A DNA stretch of 10,485 bases from DAOOVD01 sp035369845 (GCA_035369845.1 DAOOVD010000067.1:1-10485); one strand, 5' to 3'; shown: positions 1-6,635, counted from the first letter of the stretch. The notes: generated by a model from the letters alone, not told the origin. Numbers and translations are program-made.

Positions 1-360
1 TCTTCGCCGACGAGTGCTACTCCGAGATCTATCGTGCCGCGCCGCCTCCCGGCGCTGTGCAGGCGTAAGGTCGGGTTCCGCCCGGGCCCCGGCCAGGGCC
101 TGGGCAGCTGCAATAAGGCCGCCGCGATTAAGCACCAGGCTGCCGTCCTGCTGGATCTCGTGGTGAGGACCCCATAGGTCTGCTTGAGTGAGGTCCGGTC
201 CGATGTCGGCCTTAACTACGGCATACATCTCGCGGATGGCTTCGCGCACGCCTTCGGCACTTTCTTCAAGGCCAGCCTTCAGCCGCCGCCAGATTGCTGA
301 CTTATCAATTGAGCCCCATGAAGCATTTGAGACCTGCCCCCTTTTTATCTTAAACGGCAT
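1..360 (-). CDS. Phage scaffold/prohead-region protein, N-terminal part (3' end cut by window edge)
   Basis: This reading frame was found by translating the minus strand from the ATG at 360. A good SD (GAGGTGAG, about 369-375) lies just upstream, and the start overlaps the end of the HNH gene by 11 bp. The product begins MPFKIKRGQVSNASWGSIDK and contains a GPHH-x(n)-LNRGGLIAAAQALAGAR segment followed by LTPAQRREAARH. Phage proteins just downstream of minor head genes often have this layout (PHH, then an Ala-rich GAR stretch, then an HLxRHYRE-like end), usually at the N-terminus of prohead protease or scaffold-region proteins. Here the expected ending is lost: from about position 36 down to 1 the frame stays open but encodes a Ser/Arg-rich string. 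That part may not belong to the gene (see the aminotransferase-like fragment). The family assignment is from memory of motifs; the reading frame itself is clear. Confidence 0.6.
   Translation of the reverse strand, partial: MPFKIKRGQVSNASWGSIDKSAIWRRLKAGLEESAEGVREAIREMYAVVKADIGPDLTQADLWGPHHEIQQDGSLVLNRGGLIAAAQALAGARAEPDLTPAQRREAARHDRSRSSTRRRR
3..68 (+). other. Aminotransferase-like coding fragment at the window edge (possible chimeric end)
   Basis: Read on the plus strand from base 3, the window starts with FADECYSEIYRAAPPPGAVQ, one more Ala and a TAA at 66-68. DECYSEIY followed by a PPPGA-type segment is the PLP-contacting Asp/Tyr region of class I/II aminotransferases of the succinyldiaminopimelate-aminotransferase type. 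In those enzymes the chain continues well beyond this point, so the stop is not a natural C-terminus. The opposite strand here is where the phage gene departs from its expected ending. I read this as foreign sequence joined to the phage, either by assembly chimerism or by recombination. It covers only about 20 codons, so chance resemblance is possible. Confidence 0.4.
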
Positions 361-880
361 AGTCTCTCACCTCACTTGATACTTTCATTTTGGCATGTAA
401 CCTAGCGTGTTCCGAACGTGACAGTACAATAAGGTTTTCGGGTCTATTATCAAGAGGGTCGCCATTCAAATGATGAATAATTTCGTCGTTCTTTAATGGC
501 CGGCCCAGCATCGTCTCTGCTACGAGTCGATGTTCCAAAACGTAACCCCTTACAGCAGATAGATGCTCTGGTGCCCTTTTTAGTAAATACTTACGTTTAT
601 CTCCACCGTAAATTGGTCCGTTGTTCCATCTGGGATTATTTGGCCCACTCCTGCTTTTTCCTTGGCCAATCGATGCACACTGTTTTGAACAATATTGTCC
701 TTCACCTTTCCTGTTCCATGCCTCTGGTATTTCAAAAGAACACCCGCATATTAGGCATGTTTTTGTTACCCGTTTTCTCTTAGCTAAACCGGCGCACTGC
801 CTGCTACAATAAACTTGTTTTCTCGTTCTTCGATATTTGCTTTCAAATAATTGACCGCAATGAGCACACCTAATCTTCAT
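350..880 (-). CDS. Free-standing HNH homing-type endonuclease with zinc-finger N-terminus
   Basis: The protein has 176 aa. Residues 5-29 and 42-68 each form a Cys4 knuckle (C5-x2-C8...C25-x3-C29 and C42-x2-C45...C64-x3-C68), presumably zinc-bound DNA contacts. The C-terminal half is an HNH nuclease: EHR at 116-118, H136-H137-x-N139-G-D141, N145/N149 and a final H158-x3-H162. This is the ββα-metal layout of phage HNH homing enzymes, which nick or cut DNA at an insertion target. The ATG at 880 has a strong SD (GAGGTGA) four bases upstream, and the stop overlaps the next phage gene by 11 bp. The gene interrupts the head module and is bounded by 10-bp direct repeats (364-373 and 882-891), consistent with a mobile cassette. 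It is unlikely to be a structural protein. Confidence 0.88.
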   Translation of the reverse strand: MKIRCAHCGQLFESKYRRTRKQVYCSRQCAGLAKRKRVTKTCLICGCSFEIPEAWNRKGEGQYCSKQCASIGQGKSRSGPNNPRWNNGPIYGGDKRKYLLKRAPEHLSAVRGYVLEHRLVAETMLGRPLKNDEIIHHLNGDPLDNRPENLIVLSRSEHARLHAKMKVSSEVRDYAV

Positions 881-891
881 CCTCTCACCTC
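364..891. mobile_element. Putative HNH cassette bounded by 10-bp direct repeats
   Basis: The sequence CTCTCACCTC (plus strand) occurs at 364-373 and at 882-891. In the minus direction it reads GAGGTGAGAG, which is the SD of the gene that follows each copy: the scaffold-region gene (ATG at 360) and the HNH gene (ATG at 880). The interval between them is essentially the HNH gene. This is what one would see if the endonuclease gene had been inserted at, or duplicated, the downstream gene's ribosome-binding site. Alternatively, two genes simply share a good SD. Confidence 0.4.
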
Positions 892-902
892 GCTTTCAAG
901 CC

Positions 903-929
903 AATAGAAAAACCGCCTCATGGGCGGTT
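903..929 (-). terminator. Intrinsic terminator upstream of the HNH gene
   Basis: On the minus strand, AACCGCC (929-923), a 5-nt loop and GGCGGTT (917-911) form a perfect 7-bp stem that runs directly into TTTCTATT. The TGA stop of the 60-aa gene (920-918) lies in the loop, so translation ends inside the hairpin. The stem sits about 30 nt before the HNH start codon. Confidence 0.7.
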
Positions 930-1100
930 ACTGGACGGTTTTTGCGTCAGCACTTTTGGCTCCGGCGGCGCCTGGGGCTTATTCTGGATTACCCCCTGCT
1001 GACTAATCTGCACCAGCCCTTTCGGGCTATATTTTCCGTCCGGGCCCCGAGGAACAAAGGTTTTACTCCCCGGACTGTAGCTTAAAATACTCCCACTCAT
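918..1100 (-). CDS. Small phage head-region protein, function unknown (60 aa)
   Basis: I start this at the ATG at 1100 because AAGGTGAT lies at the right distance upstream. A UUG at 1121 in the same frame has no such site. The product begins MSGSILSYSPGSKTFVPRGP, continues with a Gly-Lys-Tyr-Ser-Pro segment, and ends in a Pro/Gln-rich disordered tail. It has no membrane segment and no recognised catalytic motif. Small proteins of this kind lie between the minor head gene and the scaffold/capsid genes in several Firmicute prophages. The position suggests an accessory head protein, but that is inference from location only. The gene is isolated between two hairpins (1125-1160 upstream, 903-929 at its end), so it may be expressed at a different level from its neighbours. 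Confidence 0.6.
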   Translation of the reverse strand: MSGSILSYSPGSKTFVPRGPDGKYSPKGLVQISQQGVIQNKPQAPPEPKVLTQKPSSNRP

Positions 1101-1124
1101 AGTTATCACCTTCTTTCTCAACCA

Positions 1125-1160
1125 AAATCAAAAGCGCCGGTTCCTTTGCCAGCGCCTTTT
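1125..1160 (-). terminator. Intrinsic terminator-like hairpin between two small head-region genes
   Basis: On the minus strand AAAAGGCGCTGG (1160-1149) pairs with CCGGCGCTTTT (1140-1130) across an 8-nt loop, with one bulged G and one G-U pair. It is followed by TTTTGATTTTGG. It lies 14 nt after the stop of the preceding 60-aa gene and ends about 25 nt before the next start codon. The stem is GC-rich but imperfect, so termination is probably partial. Confidence 0.6.
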
Positions 1161-1173
1161 ATTGTGTGGTTTT

Positions 1174-1356
1174 TTAGTCACGGGAGAGCGTCCCAAAAGT
1201 TTCCCGCAGGACCTTTCCGTTTCGATCCATTTCCCGGATTACAGCACGGGTAGCTTTCGATTTATCTACCACATTTCCTTGATCATCCATGTAGACAATA
1301 TCCGACCGTACGCCTCCCGCAGGCGTCAGGCCAATACCAACATCACGTTCGGTCAT
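1174..1356 (-). CDS. Small phage protein, function unknown (60 aa)
   Basis: The ATG at 1356 overlaps the stop of the minor head gene (ATGA at 1356-1353), with an AGGGAG-type SD upstream, so the two are translationally coupled. The product begins MTERDVGIGLTPAGGVRSD and then reads as alternating strands and charged turns (IVYMDDQGNVVDKSKA, later IREMDRNGKVLRETFG). The two D-x-x/N-G-x-V turns look like a small β-meander. There are no cysteines, membrane segment or catalytic motif. The position right after the minor head protein suggests a head-assembly or head-decoration accessory, or an immunity-like partner for the metallopeptidase-like tail encoded just upstream. Both ideas are inference. 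Confidence 0.75.
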   Translation of the reverse strand: MTERDVGIGLTPAGGVRSDIVYMDDQGNVVDKSKATRAVIREMDRNGKVLRETFGTLSRD

Positions 1357-3023
1357 AATCCCAACTCCCTCTTTATTAGCGCTGCCCGGTTACGGAAGAA
1401 ATGTTCAAAATAGGTCCTATCAAGCAACACCCTGCAAACAGAATCTGCAAAATCCTCATGTACTGATTGAGTTTTTTCAGCATACGGTGAAACCCATTTC
1501 TTGCGGCTAAAAGTATAATCATCGTTTACCGCTCGCTGCCATGCCTGGGTATCGGAGAAATAATTACCGTGCGAAATTTTTTGGCCTAAATCCTGGTCTA
1601 AATTATGGCCGGCCTCATGTGCCAATGTTTCGGGTAGATGCCTTCGGATTTGTTCAGGACTCATATACTCGTTCGCATAGAAGTGAATTCTTCCTTTCCC
1701 ACCGGTAGCGAAAGACCTAAAGTCCTTAATCCCGTACTTCTGCTCCCAGTATAAGTCATCCGGATTCCGGTAGTCAAGGATTTGGATCTCATTTACCAGG
1801 CTTTTAAGTCTTTCAGGCAGTTTCTCTAACTCCGTCCCGACCTCATCTACAGTTAGCTTTTGCAACGTAGTATCCAGGTCCACCGGTACCACAATCTTGG
1901 TATTCCCCAACTGGCGAATAGCAACGTCGCGGGTTTTCCCGCCGTACAAGGTGTAACCTTTGAGCAGGTTTGGAACAGGACTACTTTCGCTCCCTCCGGT
2001 GCCAGTTAATCCGGCAGGTCTTCTTAAAAACCGCCGCGCTGTGCTGTTATACCACATTTCCAGGTCGGGTTGCGACGCCGGATCCAGCATCCAGGCCTTC
2101 AGGCGCTCTTTGAACTCATCCGGATCTTCCATGGCGGGGATAATTACACACTTGCAAAATGGATGGGGGCGTGCCGGCTCCTCCCCCTTGGGCCAGAAGC
2201 CATTGCCGTTATGAGCGGCGTAATCGTCGCAAACATCCCGGATGGGATGGCTATGGCTTAGACGCCAATAAATACCCCGGGCGCTGGGTACTGCTTGGTA
2301 TGCGTTTATGGTGCCCTCATGGAAGGCATTATTCATCTCCGTGACGGCCAGGCGCATAGCCTCCATACTGACCGATTTGGGCACGCCCAGGTTACGCCTG
2401 GTCTCCGCCTTGAGTGCTGTCCACACATCGGGCTGCAGATATCGCTGCACCTGTCGGGCCAGTTGGCGGCTGTCCAGCCCCCGGGTTACCCCGTCCTCCA
2501 CAATTTTTTGGAGGGCCTGCCGGGCATGCTGGCTGATTCGCCAGACTCGATCAGAGAGCTTCAACCCGTCGTGGCGGGTGCGGGATAATAGACTCAAGAC
2601 TGCCCGCTGGTTTATATCAGCGAACAGCCATTTCACTTCCGTCTGGTCAAAGACTCCCGAAAAAAGCTCCCGCGCCACCTCCTCCGGACCGCTTACCGCC
2701 TTGTCAACCGCCAGGCGGATACCGTTAGTAACAGCATCAAGTACCTCCTGGTTTAGCGTTCTGGCAGCTTTCTCCAGAACTCCGGCCAGGGCTGTCAGGT
2801 GGGCCCGCCGTAGGGTACCGGGGGTGATGCCTTCAATTTCTGCCCGCAGTTGCGTTGCTACCCGGCGGTACAGCGCCTTAACATCCCGGACCGTGGTCAC
2901 CTCTGCCCGGATAAACCGTCCCCGGGCCCGGTAAAGGTGTTCGCCGTAATCGCCCTGGGCTGCCCCTATCCAATCCAGCTTGCCCTGTATTTCTTTGCGA
3001 AACTGGTCCCAATCAATAGCCAT
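1353..3023 (-). CDS. Phage minor head protein (SPP1 gp7/Mu F type) with C-terminal zincin-like metallopeptidase domain
   Basis: The product has 556 aa and two parts. Residues about 1-330 are a head-morphogenesis protein: a long helical N-terminus, then the family signature near 258-293 (SHSHPIRDVCDDY ... RPHPFCKC), with the His/Cys pattern typical of SPP1 gp7 and Mu gpF. In those phages it binds the portal and enters the prohead in a few copies. Residues about 350-556 are extra. They contain ETLAHEAGHNLD with HExxH at H469-E470-x2-H473 and a likely third zinc ligand E523 in SVHEDFADSV, about 50 residues downstream. That spacing matches anthrax-lethal-factor-like and other zincin toxin domains. 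A Gly/Ser/Pro linker (about 338-352) separates the parts. The ATG overlaps the portal stop by one base (TGATG). Fusions of minor head proteins to effector domains are known; the substrate here cannot be read from the sequence. Confidence 0.92.
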   Translation of the reverse strand: MAIDWDQFRKEIQGKLDWIGAAQGDYGEHLYRARGRFIRAEVTTVRDVKALYRRVATQLRAEIEGITPGTLRRAHLTALAGVLEKAARTLNQEVLDAVTNGIRLAVDKAVSGPEEVARELFSGVFDQTEVKWLFADINQRAVLSLLSRTRHDGLKLSDRVWRISQHARQALQKIVEDGVTRGLDSRQLARQVQRYLQPDVWTALKAETRRNLGVPKSVSMEAMRLAVTEMNNAFHEGTINAYQAVPSARGIYWRLSHSHPIRDVCDDYAAHNGNGFWPKGEEPARPHPFCKCVIIPAMEDPDEFKERLKAWMLDPASQPDLEMWYNSTARRFLRRPAGLTGTGGSESSPVPNLLKGYTLYGGKTRDVAIRQLGNTKIVVPVDLDTTLQKLTVDEVGTELEKLPERLKSLVNEIQILDYRNPDDLYWEQKYGIKDFRSFATGGKGRIHFYANEYMSPEQIRRHLPETLAHEAGHNLDQDLGQKISHGNYFSDTQAWQRAVNDDYTFSRKKWVSPYAEKTQSVHEDFADSVCRVLLDRTYFEHFFRNRAALIKRELGL

Positions 3024-4546
3024 CAGGCTTCACCGCCCTGGCTATCCCGGCCACCTTCCTCGTCTTCCTCCCCTTCCTCCGGCAGAAACCCTTGGCCGTC
3101 CTGCAACCGCTGCATCAAAGTAAAGCTCCTGGCCACCCGGCGGCGCTCATCGTCATCGGCATCCGGGTCCAGATACGGCAGCATGGTCGGCACAAACTCC
3201 CGTAGAAACTCAGCCGCGGCATCTACCGAGACAAGGCCTGCTTCTATTCCGGTGACCAGGCCCTCCACCAGGGTCTTAATCGTGTCGGCTGTCTCCTTGT
3301 CGTTTTTCGGGCTAAGCTCATCCCAGCCTACGTCAACCTGGTAGGTATCCAGAGCCCGGTTTTCCACCTTCGCCCACATTGCCAAGTACATGCCGACCAG
3401 TTCGCCATAAGGCTCCTCGAACATCCCCCGCTTGCGGCGGATCTTGCGGGCCAGGGGAACCATTTGCTCGGATACGCTGGCCTTGGAGGACTGCACCGCC
3501 GTGCCGAAAGCAAATTCCGGGGTCTCGCTCACGTCCACGATGCAGAAGTAAAGGAATTTCAGCAACGTGGTAATCCCGGCCAGACTGCTGTCGGCCGTGA
3601 TGAAGCTGGCATCGTCACCTTCCTGGAGCAGGAAGATTTCTTTGTCCGCAAACTTGAGCTTCCCAGCCCTGATTTCGTCTTCGCTGAAGTTATCCTTCAG
3701 GAACTTCTCCACCGACTTGAGGCTGAACTTCGCCTTCGGCCGGCTGAACAGTTTCGACCCCTGAACCGCGAACAGCATCGTGTCGTGGTAAGCCTTCATA
3801 AACGGCTCCACCGGCTCCAGGTCACTACACCCGAACAACTGATTTTCCTCGGCCTCGTTCCGGAAATGCACCACCGGGATGAACCCCCAGGGGTTGGGTT
3901 CCTCCCGGTTCTGTTGGCGCAGCTCTGCCGGAGCCCGACCATCAGCCTCGATAGCCCGGCTCTTTAGTGTTAGGACTTCGGTCAGCGTGTACTCGGTAAC
4001 TGTCCGGCCCTGCGCATCGGTCACCGTAACCGGGTACCTGATCACCAACTGCAGCCACTGGCCGGTCAAGGGGTCAGTCACCGGTGTCACCCATTCGGGG
4101 GGTATCATCTGCAGGTCAAAAACCTCCTGCCTTGGGTTAAACTTGTCTGGTACCCGGGCAATCCTTGCGAACACGTCACCGTCCCGCAGGGCATTGCGGT
4201 TGACGCGCAGCACTTTGCCAGTCCACCTGGTCATAATCTGCTCCAGATCCTGGTTTGCTTCGGGATCCGGGTGGGTGAAGTGCGGCGCCCCCATGAAGCC
4301 GGCGGTAGTGTTGATTATGGGCCGGGCGAACCCCGCTCCCAGCTTATACTTGTCCGCCGTATTCCGGTAGAGCTGCCTGGCCAGGTCATAATCCACCCGG
4401 GAAGAATCCAGCCGGTAGGGTGTCATATACTGAAAGCCCCAGCCGGACGGCCAGGCATTTCGGAGCACTGATATTTCCCCCAAGGGGGCAAACAGGCGTT
4501 GTATAATATTGCGCCGGGGTAGCCGGCGGAGATTGGATTTAGGCAT
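3023..4546 (-). CDS. Phage portal protein (SPP1 gp6-like)
   Basis: At 507 aa this is the usual size of SPP1-type portals, which form the dodecameric ring at the capsid vertex through which DNA is packaged. The sequence shows the expected order: a basic N-terminus, the wing region (QLYRNTADKYKLGAGFARPI, then NTTAGFMGAP), a β-rich segment around LQMIPPEWVTPVTDP, and the conserved VVHFRNEAEENQLFGCSDLE motif. The helical stem/crown region follows (FLYFCIVDVSETPEFAFGTA, then SSKASVSEQMVPLARKIRRK). The last 21 residues are very acidic (PEEGEEDEEGG), a common feature of portal C-termini. It lies between the large terminase (8-bp overlap with its 3' end) and the minor head gene (1-bp overlap), the canonical packaging order. 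No frameshift or missing block is evident. Confidence 0.95.
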   Translation of the reverse strand: MPKSNLRRLPRRNIIQRLFAPLGEISVLRNAWPSGWGFQYMTPYRLDSSRVDYDLARQLYRNTADKYKLGAGFARPIINTTAGFMGAPHFTHPDPEANQDLEQIMTRWTGKVLRVNRNALRDGDVFARIARVPDKFNPRQEVFDLQMIPPEWVTPVTDPLTGQWLQLVIRYPVTVTDAQGRTVTEYTLTEVLTLKSRAIEADGRAPAELRQQNREEPNPWGFIPVVHFRNEAEENQLFGCSDLEPVEPFMKAYHDTMLFAVQGSKLFSRPKAKFSLKSVEKFLKDNFSEDEIRAGKLKFADKEIFLLQEGDDASFITADSSLAGITTLLKFLYFCIVDVSETPEFAFGTAVQSSKASVSEQMVPLARKIRRKRGMFEEPYGELVGMYLAMWAKVENRALDTYQVDVGWDELSPKNDKETADTIKTLVEGLVTGIEAGLVSVDAAAEFLREFVPTMLPYLDPDADDDERRRVARSFTLMQRLQDGQGFLPEEGEEDEEGGRDSQGGEA

Positions 4547-5936
4547 AGAAGCTGGCCCCCTTCAAGAGGTTTTTAATGTCTTCAGATAAAGCTGCCTTTG
4601 GAGCGAAAGCAAGGACCACCGCATCCGCCCGGTCCGGGCTGCGGAGCCCCCGCTTCTTCATTTCTTTCTTGCTTTCCAGCTTGATCTTCCCCTTGCTTGT
4701 TAAGGTGTATTTTCTGGTAGAAAGTTGTCCAACCAGGTCTTCATCGTTAATAAGTTCAACTTCACCCTTCTGGAGCAGGTCCCGTAAGTGTGCCCATGAT
4801 TCTGTACCCCAGTCCTCGTAGTGCTCTTTATCTTCTGGTGTCCCTCCGTTGTGACAATCAATCACATCGATATACAGGTTTTCTTCCCGGACGATCTCTC
4901 GCAAACGGTCAGTAACCGCACCACCGACGCCGTCATCATCAATCTTCACGACGCATCTGGGCTTCCCAAACTCCCGCATCAATTCTTTTGCCATAGCGAC
5001 AGTCCTGCCTGTGGTTACCATCGTATCCTGCCCCTGGTATACATCCAACCTGACCATCTTCAGCCCTACCCGGGCAGCCAGGACCGTCTCATCGTCACCA
5101 AACCGAGCTACGTCCACGCCCAGCTCCAGCGGTCCTTCCGGCTCCACTTCTCGCATGATAGCCGCTTCAACCAGTTCAAGCGGTATAAAAGTATCGGGTT
5201 CAGCTTTGGGGAATTCTCCGTCAGCTCGAACCCGAACTATGTCGCTGTTTTCACCGTACTTTTTGACCAAGCGTTCCCGGTAACCCGAGTCAACCCTCTT
5301 ACTGTCAGAACAGGCTACTTTTCTCACCCAGTACAGCGACCGGTTCTTGAAAAATGCGTCATGAAACTCACCGGAATTCCTGGTCGGGTTGCCGCAGATG
5401 AGCAGTTTCGCATCCGCCGTGGTTAGGGCGCCTTCGATAGTCTCAAAGATGCTATCTGCCACGCCCGAGGCCTCGTCCACAATAAAAAGTAGATGGTCCT
5501 CGTGGAACCCTGACATATTCTCTGGTTTGTTCGCCGTTCGGGCTACAGCAAACCAGCGTTCCGGGTGTTGCCGTTGAATAATTTTTGTTTTTTGCCATTC
5601 AAAATAAGGCTTCAGCGCCGGCGCCTTCTCTAGCCATTTCGCGGCTTCAGCCCAAAGTATATCATGAAGCTGCTGCCTGGTCGGTGCTGTGCACGGCACT
5701 TTAGGAAATGGTCTGGTGAACAGAAACCACAGCAGCGCCCAGGCTTCCAAAGCGGTTTTTCCGACGCCGTGGCCAGAACGGACGGCAACTCGGGGATGCT
5801 CAGCCAGTGCCTGCAGTGTCTCGGCCTGCCAGTCGTCAGGCTCGGTATTGAGGACCTGCTGGACGAATAGCACTGGCCGACGGATGTACTGAACCATCCC
5901 CTGGACCATTGCTGCGTCAATCTGGTGCTTTGACAT
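4539..5936 (-). CDS. terL: Terminase large subunit (packaging ATPase and nuclease)
   Basis: The 465-aa protein drives ATP-dependent DNA packaging and cuts the concatemer. The N-terminal ATPase has Walker A SGHGVGKT at residues 54-61, Walker B LLFIVDEA at 149-156 with the catalytic Glu, and a coupling motif LICGNPT at 179-185. The C-terminal RNase H-like nuclease starts at ELGVDVARFGDDE (D275). It continues with VKIDDDGVGG near 330-339 and ends with SPDRADAV, whose D438 is the likely third metal ligand. The ATG at 5936 overlaps the small-subunit gene by 20 bp. A purine-rich GGTAGGGG sits directly against this ATG, closer than ideal, while an in-frame TAG just upstream excludes a longer form. 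In-frame ATGs at residues 10 and 14 are alternatives. All catalytic motifs are intact. Confidence 0.95.
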   Translation of the reverse strand: MSKHQIDAAMVQGMVQYIRRPVLFVQQVLNTEPDDWQAETLQALAEHPRVAVRSGHGVGKTALEAWALLWFLFTRPFPKVPCTAPTRQQLHDILWAEAAKWLEKAPALKPYFEWQKTKIIQRQHPERWFAVARTANKPENMSGFHEDHLLFIVDEASGVADSIFETIEGALTTADAKLLICGNPTRNSGEFHDAFFKNRSLYWVRKVACSDSKRVDSGYRERLVKKYGENSDIVRVRADGEFPKAEPDTFIPLELVEAAIMREVEPEGPLELGVDVARFGDDETVLAARVGLKMVRLDVYQGQDTMVTTGRTVAMAKELMREFGKPRCVVKIDDDGVGGAVTDRLREIVREENLYIDVIDCHNGGTPEDKEHYEDWGTESWAHLRDLLQKGEVELINDEDLVGQLSTRKYTLTSKGKIKLESKKEMKKRGLRSPDRADAVVLAFAPKAALSEDIKNLLKGASFYA

Positions 5937-6441
5937 CCCCTACCACATCCCACGCCTCTTTAAGCAGGTCGGCCAGGTTTACCTCCAAGTTTACGTCCAG
6001 TTTATCCTTAAACATTCCTAGGTGCTTACCCAACAGTTCCAGAGCTTTTAGCTTATCATAGGTCTTGACTTCCCTTTCTACGATGTCGCCGGCCTCGGTT
6101 GGTATTCTTTTGACCTTCACGCTGGCGATGGTGGCTGTGTCTTCCCGGTTGGCGTCACCCCGAATCGTGGCTTCGTCCATGTTGATGACATCGGTGGGGT
6201 TGAGAAAAGCTACCTTGGCCAACTCAAGCAGCACCCGGTCCTGGTTTATCCCGGTACGACGGGACCGGGCGGCCAGGGCTTTGTCTATGGCAGCCTTTAT
6301 TCTAGTTTTGTCTAGCAACTGTGAGCCGATCTTGCCGGCGTTCTTAACGCTGTAACCGGCACGAATAGCTGCAGCGGTAGCGTTCAGGTCAACAAGGTAC
6401 TCTTCAACGAAGCACTGCTGTTTTGGTGTAAGTTTAGCCAT
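5917..6441 (-). CDS. terS: Terminase small subunit (Terminase_2-like)
   Basis: The 174-aa protein opens with MAKLTPKQQCFVEEYLVDLN and NATAAAIRAGYS, the helix-turn-helix signature of this family. It recognises the packaging site and loads the large subunit. The middle segment (INQDRVLLELAKVAFLNPTD) is the usual oligomerisation region. The C-terminus (LLGKHLGMFKDKLDVNLEVN) resembles the segment that contacts the large subunit. The ATG at 6441 fits the family start exactly, yet the nearest SD (GAGGTG, 6466-6461) is about 19 nt away, much farther than normal. An in-frame TGA upstream rules out a longer ATG/GTG form. The terminator at 6477-6501 lies just upstream. The gene overlaps terL by 20 bp. 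Confidence 0.93.
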   Translation of the reverse strand: MAKLTPKQQCFVEEYLVDLNATAAAIRAGYSVKNAGKIGSQLLDKTRIKAAIDKALAARSRRTGINQDRVLLELAKVAFLNPTDVINMDEATIRGDANREDTATIASVKVKRIPTEAGDIVEREVKTYDKLKALELLGKHLGMFKDKLDVNLEVNLADLLKEAWDVVGDVKAPD

Positions 6442-6476
6442 AGTTTTTAAAACAATTCACCACCTCGCTTTATGGC

Positions 6477-6501
6477 AATAAAAAAGAGCCCGTGGGCTCT
6501 T
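6477..6501 (-). terminator. Intrinsic terminator immediately upstream of terS
   Basis: On the minus strand AAGAGCC (6501-6495), a 4-nt loop CACG and GGCTCTT (6490-6484) form a perfect 7-bp stem followed by TTTTATTG. It would stop transcription arriving from the right before the packaging genes unless read-through or antitermination occurs. There is no obvious promoter between it and the terS start codon. Confidence 0.75.
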
Positions 6502-6562
6502 ACTTGTTTAATGTCAGGATAAACTTCTTACTTTATATATAGGGAGACAACTAGCTATTAGT

Positions 6563-6592
6563 AGCATACATTGTCAACCCCTTGTATGTCAA
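6563..6592 (-). promoter_or_regulatory. Promoter/operator-like segment: two TTGACA boxes and a CATACA/TGTATG inverted repeat
   Basis: On the minus strand TTGACA occurs at 6592-6587 and again at 6577-6572. The first has TATGCT (6568-6563) at an 18-nt spacing as a possible -10 element. CATACA (6565-6570) and TGTATG (6583-6588) form a perfect 6-bp inverted repeat with a 12-nt spacer, and each arm overlaps a promoter element. This looks like a promoter under repressor or activator control. The transcript would start near 6555 and meet the terminator at 6501 after some 55 nt. Confidence 0.35.
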
Positions 6593-6635
6593 AGCCAATC
6601 CTTGCCCAAAATCTGGCATAAAACAGGAGTTCCGG

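Larger units (their letters stand above)
6442..6635. other. Non-coding control region upstream of terS
   Basis: I find no gene in this roughly 190-base, AT-richer stretch. It holds the promoter/operator-like boxes, a TATATATAAA tract (6541-6532), the terminator at 6477-6501 and the distant terS SD. It is also a reasonable place for a packaging (cos/pac) site, since terS usually binds near its own gene. I cannot identify such a site from sequence alone. Confidence 0.5.

Noticed and set aside
1101..1121. UUG 1121 start for the 60-aa head-region gene
   Set aside because: The AAGGTGAT SD fits ATG 1100, and the extra seven residues would be encoded across that SD.
2308..2934. Long plus-strand open frame (208 aa) opposite the minor head gene
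   Set aside because: It is a Ser/Arg/Ala-rich antisense shadow of the clearly homologous minor head protein, without an SD or recognisable motifs.
4821..5426. Plus-strand open frame (201 aa) opposite terL
   Set aside because: It is antisense to intact terminase motifs; the composition is typical of a shadow and no start signal is present.
5630..5953. Minus-strand 107-aa frame overlapping the start of terL
   Set aside because: It is an out-of-frame reading of the Walker A region, which is intact in the terL frame.
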